A stretch of 49,691 nt of DNA from positions 1-49,691 of the IMG/VR virus record IMGVR_UViG_3300042554_000720, one strand, 5' to 3'. Position 1 is the stretch's first letter. Each line of letters starts with the position of its first letter. The notes under the pieces are model-generated. The model did no database searches. It saw nothing but the letters and a program-made list of their open reading frames with translations, and was not told the DNA's origin. Positions 40,308-48,723 of this stretch are shown here, one piece after another. The translations under genes and the position numbers were made by a program. Source of the DNA: a virus.

Positions 40308-42551
40308 ATGTACCAAAAGGATGTGACACAAGCGTTGACTCCCTCCACCCCCAGTGGACAAGGACAAGCCAATGCAGCTAAAGCTACAGGGATGTTTGCT
40401 GAAGCTCTACTTGGCGGTGTGAAACAAGGCATTTCTATTTTTGAAGATGTGCAGCAAGGTAAGTTTGCTACAGAACAAACTGCTCTTACTAGTAAGTTTG
40501 AAGAGGAAGGTGCTGCCCTTAAGGTAGAAGGTGGTAAACTCAAAGACATTGCGCCGTTCTTTGAAGAGGGCAAGGAAGACGACCCCGCGCTAATGGCGTT
40601 TAAAGATCGTCAGAAAGCATTTCTAGAAGCATCTAAGCAGTTTCCTAATAAGCATAAGGAAATGCGTCAGCGTAGTGGTGCCCTTCTTAAGGAATACATT
40701 GCCAAGTACCCAGGTCTTGCAGATGAGTTTCGTACTTCCAGTGCCAACATTACAGGCATTGGCCGGTTGGACCTAGAAAATCTTCGTGAACTCTACACAG
40801 ATGTGGAGTGGCTACAGAAGAAAGAGGCTGACGACGCTGCTGCTAACTCCAAAGCCCTAGAGCAACTACGTGATGCGTTTGTAAAGCAGCAAGTTGCTAC
40901 TGGAAAAATGGACGAGGTTAATGCTCGTGTACTGGCTTCTTCCATTACAACTAAGCAAATGCAGGAGTTGGCTGCTTCTACTCAAGAACAAACTAATGCA
41001 CAAGCTGCTGCTGCTGAATCCCTTAAGGTTGGTGGCTCACAACTACAGAGTTATGTAAACCATAAACGTACAGAGTGGGTGGCTAACTACCATTCCATTC
41101 TTGGTGCTGCCCATCTACAGCTAAACAAGATGGGCGTTACTAGGGCTGGTGCTATGACACCTGAGAAGCTGCAATCTCCTGAAGTGCGTAAGGTGTTGGA
41201 CGAGGCTGTGTCCACCTACTCCAGTGCCTTAGATAAGTTCTATGCTGAAGCTAGTGCCCGCTTAAATGCTTCGCTAGGTAGGGGTGATCCCACTGTGGGG
41301 CGGCAGGCTGTAAATGATCTACAGCAATGGTATGACAATGAGAAAAAGAATCTGTCACCAGATAACGTGTGGCTAAAAGCACTTACTCTCGAAGGACAAG
41401 ACGACAACAAAACTATTAAAGAGCGCAGTGAGCTAATTAACTCCATTCAAACTGGTCTTCGTCTTGACCCTATTGTACTCAGTACACTTCTCTACAGCAG
41501 CCCTGACAATCCCGGATATCAACAAATGCGGGCAGCCAATCCATATGCTGCTAAGTGGATTGAGTGGACTCGTAAAGCGCGTGAAAACCTAAACGGTAGC
41601 AGCGAGGACTGGGCCGCCGTGCTGGCCGACATGCGCAACTTGCAAGGCAGTGCGTCAGGGGCTACACCTCCCGGTGTGCCTACGACTCCTAGTGCGAAGG
41701 CGGCAAGCGCCCTAACACAGATGAATGACATTCAAGCTGTGCGCAGGTTGGCTCAAGGACAAGTACCAGAAGGCGTCAATCCAGTAGACGTGCTTAATGG
41801 CTTTCTAGCCAACAGCCTACGTACTGGTGGTAATGCAGACATGGCAAAGCAAGTGCTGCCTCTTATCAGTAAGGCTATGCAGCAGGTTCCTAAGAGCCAA
41901 CTACCTGCCGTACAAGAGAGGATGAAAACTCTCACTGACAACTTTGTTTACGGCTTTAACGGGGATGCTGACATTGCTAAGGCAACGATGCCGCCTAAGC
42001 CCGCTAAAGGATCACAAGAGGATAAACTAGGTGTAGTTACTAACTTTACTGACCTCACTGGTAGTACACCACTAGGCATGTCTAGTAGCACTACAGGTAC
42101 GGTTGGTCCGGGCCGTGTACAACTAGTTGCACGTATTCCACAACAAACAAACAGTGTGTTGTCAGCAGTGGATGCTAAACTTCTACTGCGTGCAGAAACA
42201 ACTGGTGAAGACATTCGAGAACTTCGCCGTCAATTCATGGAAGTGTTTAACCAAGATGGCGTTCCTAGTGAAAATCGCTCTCGTGCTTTGTCTAATGTTT
42301 CCACTGGTGGCGCTGGGTCCACCGGGGTTTCTTTAGGTAATCCTAACCTAGAGGGCACCAATAGTAATGTGATTTCACCTGCCTTACAGGCCCGTAGAGA
42401 CGCTGTAGCGGGCCAAGAGGCCCGTACAGCACTAACCCCTAGTGAGCGCCTAGACTACATTGCCAAACTAGAGAAGGCGCTGAAAGAGGAAATGTCTGTT
42501 GAGACTAAGGCATTCCTCAGTAGAGAACTAAAGATGATGCGAGGTGAGTGA
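40308..42551 (+). CDS. Internal virion protein (T7 gp15-like)
   Basis: 747 residues from ATG 40308 (GAGAGG upstream; longer frame to 40278 rejected). Helical, Gln/Ala/Glu-rich; its length is the same as T7 gp15. It would form the middle of the periplasmic DNA-ejection tunnel with the two preceding proteins. Assignment is by size, composition and order. Confidence 0.7.
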   Translation: MYQKDVTQALTPSTPSGQGQANAAKATGMFAEALLGGVKQGISIFEDVQQGKFATEQTALTSKFEEEGAALKVEGGKLKDIAPFFEEGKEDDPALMAFKDRQKAFLEASKQFPNKHKEMRQRSGALLKEYIAKYPGLADEFRTSSANITGIGRLDLENLRELYTDVEWLQKKEADDAAANSKALEQLRDAFVKQQVATGKMDEVNARVLASSITTKQMQELAASTQEQTNAQAAAAESLKVGGSQLQSYVNHKRTEWVANYHSILGAAHLQLNKMGVTRAGAMTPEKLQSPEVRKVLDEAVSTYSSALDKFYAEASARLNASLGRGDPTVGRQAVNDLQQWYDNEKKNLSPDNVWLKALTLEGQDDNKTIKERSELINSIQTGLRLDPIVLSTLLYSSPDNPGYQQMRAANPYAAKWIEWTRKARENLNGSSEDWAAVLADMRNLQGSASGATPPGVPTTPSAKAASALTQMNDIQAVRRLAQGQVPEGVNPVDVLNGFLANSLRTGGNADMAKQVLPLISKAMQQVPKSQLPAVQERMKTLTDNFVYGFNGDADIAKATMPPKPAKGSQEDKLGVVTNFTDLTGSTPLGMSSSTTGTVGPGRVQLVARIPQQTNSVLSAVDAKLLLRAETTGEDIRELRRQFMEVFNQDGVPSENRSRALSNVSTGGAGSTGVSLGNPNLEGTNSNVISPALQARRDAVAGQEARTALTPSERLDYIAKLEKALKEEMSVETKAFLSRELKMMRGE

Positions 42552-42931
42552 TGAAGAGTTTTGGTGTTCGTTCTACTAGTAATCTTATTGGTGTACACAA
42601 GGATTTGGTGATGGTGATGCGAGAGGCCATCAAAGAGGCGCCACATGACTTCATCATCACACAAGGACTACGCACAGAAGCACAGCAGAAAGAGTTGTTC
42701 GCCAGAGGTGCTAGTCGCACTCTGATGAGTAGGCACCTCACAGGGCACGCCGTGGACATTGCCATTATTAAAGATGGTAAAGCAGTTTGGGATTTCTCTC
42801 TATACCAAGAGGTTGCTGACCACGTTAAGAAGGTGGCTGCCGCTATGGGAGTAGCTTTGGTGTGGGGTGGAGATTGGCGCGGACTACGTGACGGCCCACA
42901 CTTCGAGCTGAATAGGAAAGTGTATGTCTAA
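42551..42931 (+). CDS. Endolysin: M15-type L-Ala-D-Glu peptidase
   Basis: 126 residues. Zinc motif S60-x-H62-x2-G65-x-A67-x-D69 (SRHLTGHAVD) and a second histidine in DGPHFEL (H117), as in the T5 endolysin and CwlK family. It cuts the peptide stem of peptidoglycan. No signal peptide, so it needs a holin. TGATG overlap with the gp15-like gene. Confidence 0.92.
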   Translation: MKSFGVRSTSNLIGVHKDLVMVMREAIKEAPHDFIITQGLRTEAQQKELFARGASRTLMSRHLTGHAVDIAIIKDGKAVWDFSLYQEVADHVKKVAAAMGVALVWGGDWRGLRDGPHFELNRKVYV

Positions 42932-43160
42932 GAAAGTATCTTTACGTAAAGAGCATAAAAACCCTGAAGGTGGATTGAATGCTAAAGGCAGGGCCTACTA
43001 CAACAGTAAGACAGGCAGTAATCTAAAGGCACCACAACCAGAAGGTGGGCCACGTAAGAGGAGTTTCTGTGCTCGTATGAGTGGTGTTAAGGGGCCGATG
43101 AAAGATGAGAATGGTAAACCCACTCGTAAAGCACTAGCCCTAAGAAAGTGGAAGTGTTAA
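42924..43160 (+). CDS. DUF6321-like conserved phage protein
   Basis: 78 residues, very basic. The pattern KEHKNPEGGLNAKGRAYYN and RRSFCARM-type ending with ALRKWKC is well conserved in many T7-like phages. Function unknown. Overlaps endolysin by 8 nt. Confidence 0.75.
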   Translation: MSKKVSLRKEHKNPEGGLNAKGRAYYNSKTGSNLKAPQPEGGPRKRSFCARMSGVKGPMKDENGKPTRKALALRKWKC

Positions 43161-43162
43161 CT

Positions 43163-43393
43163 ATGCCTACTAATAAAGAAGTACAAGATAAGAACCGCCT
43201 TGCTACGCTGTGGAGACAGCGTGGTGCTTCAGGCGGTGGAGGTGGAGGTACGTCCGATCACGGAGCACTGACGGGACTTAGTGACGACGATCATCCACAA
43301 TATTTAACACAAGCTAGAGGTGACGCCAGATATGCCGCTATTGGCAGTGGTGGTGGCACTGGTAATTCTTATTTCCCAGGAGGTTGGTCTTGA
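43163..43393 (+). CDS. Small fibre-like protein with collagen/trimerisation-style linker
   Basis: 76 residues from ATG 43163. A Gly-run is followed by DHGALTGLSDDDHPQYLTQARGDARYA, split as HGALTGLSDDDHPQY and LTQARGDARYA, the repeated element found in phage tail fibres and collar proteins. Probably a small fibre or connector. Confidence 0.6.
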   Translation: MPTNKEVQDKNRLATLWRQRGASGGGGGGTSDHGALTGLSDDDHPQYLTQARGDARYAAIGSGGGTGNSYFPGGWS

Positions 43394-43824
43394 GTAAATC
43401 AAATGCAACAGAAAACGATTGGGTGAAGTTTGTAGCTCAAGGTACAGCACTACCTAGCTATGGGTCAAACCTGCAAGTTAACCTACATACGGCTGACCCC
43501 GGTGAATCAGGCACGGCTACGACTAGTGCGGCCACGTACACGGGATACGCTGCTGTGTCAGTCTCGCGTGATGCTTCTGGTTGGACTATTTGTGACGGCA
43601 CTAACCCCTATGGTGCAAACACCGCAGGGCCAGCATTTAAGAATGCTGCTGAAGTGACGTTCCCTGAGTGTACTGGAGGCACAAACACCATTACGCACGC
43701 TAGTGTTAGTGTAGTTGCAACAGGTCAAATCTTGTACAAAGGGGCCCTCACTGCCTCACTCAGTGTGTCAAACCTCATTACTCCGCGCTTCCCAGCGGGT
43801 ACTCTAGTCATGGTGGAGGACTAA
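43390..43824 (+). CDS. Probable virion structural protein
   Basis: 144 residues from TTG 43390, chosen for AGGAGG 6 nt upstream. Beta/Thr-rich (LQVNLHTADPGESG; EVTFPECTGGTNTITHASVS). Resembles small tail-associated proteins. Overlaps the previous gene by 4 nt. Confidence 0.65.
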   Translation: MSKSNATENDWVKFVAQGTALPSYGSNLQVNLHTADPGESGTATTSAATYTGYAAVSVSRDASGWTICDGTNPYGANTAGPAFKNAAEVTFPECTGGTNTITHASVSVVATGQILYKGALTASLSVSNLITPRFPAGTLVMVED

Positions 43825-43825
43825 T

Positions 43826-44446
43826 ATGGCCCGCAGTTTTAGCCAACTTCCGCCAAATTCAACTGGCAATAAGCACGCCACACGTACTTACACTGAAGGC
43901 TCTGACCTTAAGCATTCACAAGGTGTCTATCTAGATGGTTTGCCTACTTATGGTTTGCTGTGTGAAGGCACAACTCTAGCAGCCAACGCCTACCACCTCT
44001 ATCTACGTAACGACACAGGGAGTGCTCAAACCCTATGGCTGCTGGCTCTTTACGCCATTAACACACAAGTTACAGCCATCACTGGCGGCATTGCACGGTT
44101 TGATTTGCGTCGTGTCACAGGTACTCCTACGCAAACTGCTGTCACGCCGTTTGTGTTTAATAGTGCCGATGTGGCGCTGGCGGGCGTAACTGGTGGCCGC
44201 ACAGTGACTGCTGGATTGACTGACGGGCAAATTTTACGCCCCATCATTCTATCTAGCGAAGAACAAACAGCATCTGTGGCTAACGTACAACAGCTTGTTG
44301 ACACTGTAAACTACGTCGGTCAGACGCACCCAACGTCACGTCCAATTGCACTACGCCCAGGCGAAGCCCTTGCAATTAAACAAGTAACTGCTGTCACTGC
44401 TGGTGGTATTGCTTTTCTTGCACATTTCGCAGTGGAGCCAGACTAA
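43826..44446 (+). CDS. Probable virion structural protein
   Basis: 206 residues, beta-rich with Thr/Ala content. Opening FSQLPPNSTGNKHATRTYTEGSD and the segment ALRPGEALAIKQ look like a tail-associated domain. Third in a run of four small structural-type genes before the holin. Not recognised further. Confidence 0.65.
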   Translation: MARSFSQLPPNSTGNKHATRTYTEGSDLKHSQGVYLDGLPTYGLLCEGTTLAANAYHLYLRNDTGSAQTLWLLALYAINTQVTAITGGIARFDLRRVTGTPTQTAVTPFVFNSADVALAGVTGGRTVTAGLTDGQILRPIILSSEEQTASVANVQQLVDTVNYVGQTHPTSRPIALRPGEALAIKQVTAVTAGGIAFLAHFAVEPD

Positions 44447-44925
44447 TGCTAGTGCCACAAGCGGCTAACTTCCTCACCTATGGGGTGGCGGCTGGCGCTA
44501 TGGTGACAACAGGAACACCTCTAGTTATACCAACTTTAAACGCCACTGCTAAAGCGAATAGTGTTGTAAACGCATCCGGTAGTGTGCCGCTTGCGCGGGC
44601 AACTCGGCTGGTAAACAGTCCGCTAGTAACTACAGGGAGTGGTAGTGTGGCGCAAGCTCTGCCAAAAGCAAACGCTAGAGTGGCTGCCCTCATTCAGGTT
44701 AACACCCTATCACAAGATGCAGTGACAGGTGCTGTGTTAGAAGCCCCCGTAGAGGGCTCTATAAGCCTCAAGGAGGCGTTGAGATTGCTTCTAGCTGTAG
44801 CGGTAGGTAAAACCACCATTAGCGGCTCTACGGTGACGTTTAGAGATTTGGCAGATACTAAGGCACGCATCACTGCTTCAATGACAGGAAGTGAGAGAAC
44901 CACCATTACTAGGGATGCAACATGA
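44446..44925 (+). CDS. Probable virion structural protein
   Basis: 159 residues, Ala/Thr/Val-rich, low in charged residues. Repeated Leu/Val/Thr strands without motif. Last structural-type gene before the holin. Function unknown. Confidence 0.6.
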   Translation: MLVPQAANFLTYGVAAGAMVTTGTPLVIPTLNATAKANSVVNASGSVPLARATRLVNSPLVTTGSGSVAQALPKANARVAALIQVNTLSQDAVTGAVLEAPVEGSISLKEALRLLLAVAVGKTTISGSTVTFRDLADTKARITASMTGSERTTITRDAT

Positions 44926-45323
44926 ACACATTACTAATAGGACCGCTGTTTGAGCTTGGTAAATCCCTCATAGACCGTTGGATGCCTGACCCTGCTAAAA
45001 AGGCAGAGGCTGAAATGGAGTTGTTCAAGATGGCCCAGGCGGGCGACTTGCAGAAGGTCATTGGACAACTGCAAGTGAACATGGAAGAGGCTAAACACCA
45101 ATCCATGTTTGTAGCAGGATGGCGGCCATTTGCGGGATGGGTAGGGGGTATTGGTCTTCTCTATGCGTCTGTAGGCTACTACGTGCTTGCGTGGGTAGCG
45201 TTGCTGCATGGGTGGCCTGCACCGCCTGTTGTGGACACGGAGATTCTTCTCTACGTGTTGGGCGGCATGCTAGGACTAGGTACATTGCGTACCTATGAGA
45301 AGAAAAATGGCGTTACTAAATAA
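44922..45323 (+). CDS. Holin, GTA-type 3-transmembrane family
   Basis: 133 residues. Soluble charged N-terminal 60, then VAGWRPFAGWVGG and hydrophobic segments at about 64-80, 85-100 and 108-125, matching the 3TM holin family. It should permeabilise the membrane for the endolysin at 42551. Last gene of the rightward unit, directly before the terminator. Confidence 0.85.
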   Translation: MNTLLIGPLFELGKSLIDRWMPDPAKKAEAEMELFKMAQAGDLQKVIGQLQVNMEEAKHQSMFVAGWRPFAGWVGGIGLLYASVGYYVLAWVALLHGWPAPPVVDTEILLYVLGGMLGLGTLRTYEKKNGVTK

Positions 45324-45340
45324 CTAGTAACACCACTTAA

Positions 45341-45373
45341 AACAAATGGGGGCATTGCGCCCCCATTTTTGTT
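45341..45373. terminator. Bidirectional intrinsic terminator between convergent units
   Basis: Stem AAATGGGGGC/GCCCCCATTT (10 bp) with loop ATTGC; rightward it is followed by TTTTTG, leftward by a T-rich tract. It separates the holin gene from the leftward small gene ending at 45373. It is the only such convergent junction in the genome. Confidence 0.88.
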
Positions 45374-45561
45374 TACACGTCGAGTTCTACAACTTCTGGT
45401 ACAGGTCGTTCAAACTTCTTATACGGCTTTAGCAGAGTGGATGACACCCCCTTAGCTGCCAACTCTCGTGCAACTTCGATGGCTTGCGCTTCGTTGTCAT
45501 ACTCGTAGTAGGTGGTTGAGAAGTGCCAACCACGATTTTCATTCAGTTTGAGGATGAACAT
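45373..45561 (-). CDS. Small hypothetical protein, last gene of leftward unit
   Basis: 62 residues, a beta-alpha fold by eye (MFILKLNENRGWHFSTTYYEY then QAIEVARELAAKG). Acidic end. No recognised function. TAGG before the ATG; adjacent to the terminator. Confidence 0.65.
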   Translation of the reverse strand: MFILKLNENRGWHFSTTYYEYDNEAQAIEVARELAAKGVSSTLLKPYKKFERPVPEVVELDV

Positions 45562-45762
45562 TTAGATTCCTTTCTTAATGATGACGTGCGTAAATTGTTG
45601 GATAAGCCACATAGGCGGGTGATTAGATCGATGCCACTTACTACCAGTAAAGTAGCGCATGTAAGAGCGGAGATAGGCCCGCATATCGTTGTAGGATAGA
45701 AAGCGTAGGGTGCGCTTACCACCAGGGAAACTGCCATTCTTACGGCTTAGGGTATAGCTCAT
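45562..45762 (-). CDS. Small basic hypothetical protein
   Basis: 66 residues, strongly basic and aromatic (RAYLRSYMRYFTGSKWHRS). It ends next to the following gene and overlaps the DUF3310 gene by 23 nt. Possibly nucleic-acid-binding; not recognised. Confidence 0.6.
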   Translation of the reverse strand: MSYTLSRKNGSFPGGKRTLRFLSYNDMRAYLRSYMRYFTGSKWHRSNHPPMWLIQQFTHVIIKKGI

Positions 45763-45985
45763 CGTAGTGCTCCAAAGTGTAGGATAGAAAGTGCTGCATC
45801 TTCAACAAATCTTCTTTGCCATTTTTATTTCTATGGCGCAGAAGGTACTTCAACATCGTTCCTTCAAAGTAGTCTAGTCCATTCCTAGTAATAACTGCCC
45901 AAGGTTGAATTGAGCACCTCTCGTAGTGGTCCCCGCCAACCTGTTTCACTGAGAAACTTCCTTGGCGGCCAGCTTCTTGCGTCAT
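45740..45985 (-). CDS. DUF3310-like protein
   Basis: 81 residues. VGGDHYERCSIQPW, then GLDYFEGTMLKYLLRH and KNGKEDLLKMQHFL, are the DUF3310 signature. In T7 a DUF3310-like segment occurs in the nucleotide kinase gp1.7, but the short form seen here has no known activity. ATGA overlap upstream. Confidence 0.8.
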   Translation of the reverse strand: MTQEAGRQGSFSVKQVGGDHYERCSIQPWAVITRNGLDYFEGTMLKYLLRHRNKNGKEDLLKMQHFLSYTLEHYDELYPKP

Positions 45986-46281
45986 GCTGTGGTAACTTTA
46001 AACAACTCGTCTTCCCAAAAGGAACTGCGTTCTTTTGTATACGGAGTAACTTTTGGTGCCGGGCCGTATGTACTTGTGGTGGGACCTAGAGGCGATTTAA
46101 TCCCCATAGTTTTAGTTAGTACGAAACTAGTAAGGTCTTCAGCCACACCTGGAGAGGTTTCCACCACCACATTGTCAATGAAAGAGGCTAGTTCATCCTC
46201 TGTAAACGCCACCATGCATGTGTAGAGTTGCGGGCCACTAGCTCCTTTCATTTGCTTCTTCTGTACTTTATGTAGCTTCAC
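45982..46281 (-). CDS. Small hypothetical protein
   Basis: 99 residues, mixed; begins MKLHKVQKKQMKGASGPQ and has an acidic middle (EDELASFIDNVVVE). No domain recognised. Coupled to neighbours by 4-nt overlaps. Confidence 0.65.
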   Translation of the reverse strand: MKLHKVQKKQMKGASGPQLYTCMVAFTEDELASFIDNVVVETSPGVAEDLTSFVLTKTMGIKSPLGPTTSTYGPAPKVTPYTKERSSFWEDELFKVTTA

Positions 46282-46469
46282 TTTTCGTCACCTCGTAGAA
46301 TTGCTGGCACCTTGCGCTTGGCCTCTAGCTGGTCTGCATACTCTTCTAGAAGTTTTGCAAACCCAGCTTGTACCAATGCTTCCATTTCGCGGGGAGTGAT
46401 GTCTTCCAGCATAACATCAGCACCGCCATCTTCATGTTCAATGATGGTTGTAACTTTCATAGTTCGCAA
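46278..46469 (-). CDS. Small hypothetical protein after the reductase
   Basis: 63 residues. Beta-hairpin-like start (MKVTTIIEHEDGGADVMLED) and a C-terminal helix (EALVQAGFAKLLEEYADQLEAKR, interrupted by charged residues). Overlaps nrdJ by 13 nt. Translation from MKVTT (46460) is also possible. Function unknown. Confidence 0.65.
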   Translation of the reverse strand: MRTMKVTTIIEHEDGGADVMLEDITPREMEALVQAGFAKLLEEYADQLEAKRKVPAILRGDEK

Positions 46470-48358
46470 ACTCCCGCCACACAGGCTAGTTGTTGAGCAC
46501 CCTCTACATTGTCATCCTTCTCCTTAAAAGAGTTCCAGTCAAGGGAGGTTGGCATGGTCAATTGTAGCTTAGTGTACGTCTCTTTGTCAATCTCTTCATA
46601 CGGCGCTTGTTTGTAACTACCACCGTCCCAAGGTAGGAAACTCACACCACTAATCTCGTCAAAGTGCTTCCACACCCAAGCACCTACTTCAGGCCAGTCT
46701 GCCTCCTTCACATACACAGTGACTGAGGGCTTGTGCTCGCACCAGTGTCGCTGATAGACAAGCCAGAGACGTAGATGCTCCAGGGAGGATAGGTCATCCC
46801 GTACAACACAACCATCTGGACTCTTCATTGGGAAGCTAAACACAGTGGTGTCTAGCGGCTTCATTACGTCAGGTTCAGCCGGTACTCCTGCCTCCTTCAG
46901 AAACGCTGTAATAGGGTCTTTATTGTCGTTGCGAACACGTCGAATGTAGTAAGCAGAATGACGAGCATGAATCCCGCTAGCGCTATCAACCAACTGACTA
47001 ACAGTACCAGAGGGCTTAACGCAAGTAATGGCAGCGGATGCAGGGATGCCCAACTCTCCTGCAAAGAGTTTATTTGCGTCCACAGCCACACCACGAAGCT
47101 GTTCAAGGATTCCTGGCAGTTCGCTAGAATTTGCATTATTGATAAGAGGGCAGTCTAGAATACCAGTGATTGAGACGCCAAGCAGGCGCTCCTCTTCCGT
47201 ATTCTTCTGCCACACCTTTCGTAGGTAGGGGAAGTCTGTCAGTGTAGATTGAAAGGTTCCAAGGATAGTGGCCAGTCGCACCTTTCGCTCCAAATCACTT
47301 CGGGTGTCAGTTGATCGGGCAACCACCTCAGAAAGGTTACAGAATTGATATGGGCGCAGGATGATTTCGGAGCAAGGGTTAGTTCCAAACTCAAAGTTCG
47401 TGTCTCGCCGCCCGTTCCTTGCAACTTGAAGTTTAGCAGCTTCTCGGTTGAAGATTCCTCGCTCTCCACTGTAAGATTGGTACAGTGAAAGCCACTCAGA
47501 CATAAACTCACCCACTGTTGGCTTGACATTATATGTCGCGCTATTGTTAGCAAGTGCTCGCTGTCCTTCTCGCTCCCACCACTGTCCAGACTTAGCATGG
47601 CGCATCCTATCGTCGTTGAGGTCACTGAGGCTAATCATAGCGGAGCGGCGTACACCGCCCACCACAACAACCTCACCTACTTTACACATAATGTCGTGAC
47701 ACTCTAGAGAGGTAAGGCGACGACCTGCTGCCCCTTTGAACTTACTAATAGTGAATTTGAAGAGGTCAACCAGAGGCTCAGGTCCGCTGGCTCGTCCGCC
47801 AAAAGTACGGAGTCGAGCGCCAGCAGCACGCACCCTAGAGACATCCCACTTTGGAATTTCTCCTGCATATAGGAGGGCGATGAGTTGTCGTAGGGCTTTG
47901 GCCCAACCTGCCTTACTGTCAGCCACGACGATAGTAGTAGCGGAGTCAAACAGTGTTGTCGGAACTTCTGGTAGTTTGTTGACATACTTACTCTCCACTG
48001 AGAACCCAACGCCAGTACCACACAGCAAAATGTACATGGCTTCGTCAAATGATTTAACATCATCTACAGGCAGGTAGGAGCAGTTGTACCCTGCTACGTT
48101 GTCGCGTTCTAGAGCAGGGCCAGCAGTCATCATAGCCCGCATAGAGGGCATAACCTCACGATGCACAATGGCTGCTTCCAACTCAATGCGAAGTTCAGCA
48201 GGCATGTGATAGTCGTGCTTATTGATAAGGTGTTCATCCATGAACGCCATGTAACGGTTCACCGTCTCGTGCCAGTGCTCACGACGACCCTTATCTTCTA
48301 GGAAACGGGAATACCTACTCTTAGCAATAAAACTCTCATACAGCGGCAATTCAGTCAT
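46457..48358 (-). CDS. nrdJ: Class II adenosylcobalamin-dependent ribonucleotide reductase
   Basis: 633 residues. It is a monomeric RTPR-like enzyme: NPCSEIILRPYQFCNLSEV supplies the radical Cys/Glu region, LTSLECHDI and the C-terminal ACVAGVCEL the redox cysteines. Class II enzymes use B12 to form the radical and work with or without oxygen. It makes dNTPs for phage synthesis. There is no NrdB or separate activase. The CobS/CobT-like pair in the same operon gives an interesting but unproven link to cobalamin. Confidence 0.9.
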   Translation of the reverse strand: MTELPLYESFIAKSRYSRFLEDKGRREHWHETVNRYMAFMDEHLINKHDYHMPAELRIELEAAIVHREVMPSMRAMMTAGPALERDNVAGYNCSYLPVDDVKSFDEAMYILLCGTGVGFSVESKYVNKLPEVPTTLFDSATTIVVADSKAGWAKALRQLIALLYAGEIPKWDVSRVRAAGARLRTFGGRASGPEPLVDLFKFTISKFKGAAGRRLTSLECHDIMCKVGEVVVVGGVRRSAMISLSDLNDDRMRHAKSGQWWEREGQRALANNSATYNVKPTVGEFMSEWLSLYQSYSGERGIFNREAAKLQVARNGRRDTNFEFGTNPCSEIILRPYQFCNLSEVVARSTDTRSDLERKVRLATILGTFQSTLTDFPYLRKVWQKNTEEERLLGVSITGILDCPLINNANSSELPGILEQLRGVAVDANKLFAGELGIPASAAITCVKPSGTVSQLVDSASGIHARHSAYYIRRVRNDNKDPITAFLKEAGVPAEPDVMKPLDTTVFSFPMKSPDGCVVRDDLSSLEHLRLWLVYQRHWCEHKPSVTVYVKEADWPEVGAWVWKHFDEISGVSFLPWDGGSYKQAPYEEIDKETYTKLQLTMPTSLDWNSFKEKDDNVEGAQQLACVAGVCEL

Positions 48359-48494
48359 CTTTTAGTTCCTCATACACTTCTTTAGTTATAAAACAAATAC
48401 GGAGAATGCCTAGGAAGATGGCACAGTGGAAACCGTCACCAGGGAAGTTTACTCCCACTACAAATCCTCTGATGAAGTCAAAGACGATTGCCAT
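48351..48494 (-). CDS. 47-residue conserved-looking protein before nrdJ
   Basis: ORF MAIVFDFIRGFVVGV... ending EVYEELKDD. It starts inside the end of the preceding ORF and its TGA overlaps the nrdJ ATG by 8 nt. Hydrophobic start and acidic tail; I associate the opening pattern with short phage proteins. Fills an otherwise empty gap. Function unknown. Confidence 0.65.
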   Translation of the reverse strand: MAIVFDFIRGFVVGVNFPGDGFHCAIFLGILRICFITKEVYEELKDD

Positions 48495-48723
48495 TAAGAA
48501 TCTCTGTAAACTTAGGGCCAACGTCATTAAATACTACTTGGTTCGTGAGGATGCGACGCGTTTCTTCGCTGACGGCTTCCCAGATGCGCGGGCCGAACTT
48601 GCCACTTTGCGCGTAGTGGTTAAGGTCTTGGATGAAGAAGTAGAAGGAGGCTTCCGCCTCTTCTTCAGGGGAGGGTTGTCCGACTGCAAAGTCGTCTTCT
48701 CCGAGGTCAATAGGGTACGACAT
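48478..48723 (-). CDS. Small acidic hypothetical protein overlapping the HNH gene
   Basis: 81 residues, acidic N-terminus (DLGEDDFAVGQPSPEEEAEASF). AAGGAAGAG just upstream of the ATG is a strong site. Its first 190 nt overlap the end of the HNH gene in another frame. The sequence looks like a genuine globular protein (GPRIWEAVSEETRRILTNQVVFND), so I judge it real. Confidence 0.7.
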   Translation of the reverse strand: MSYPIDLGEDDFAVGQPSPEEEAEASFYFFIQDLNHYAQSGKFGPRIWEAVSEETRRILTNQVVFNDVGPKFTEILNGNRL

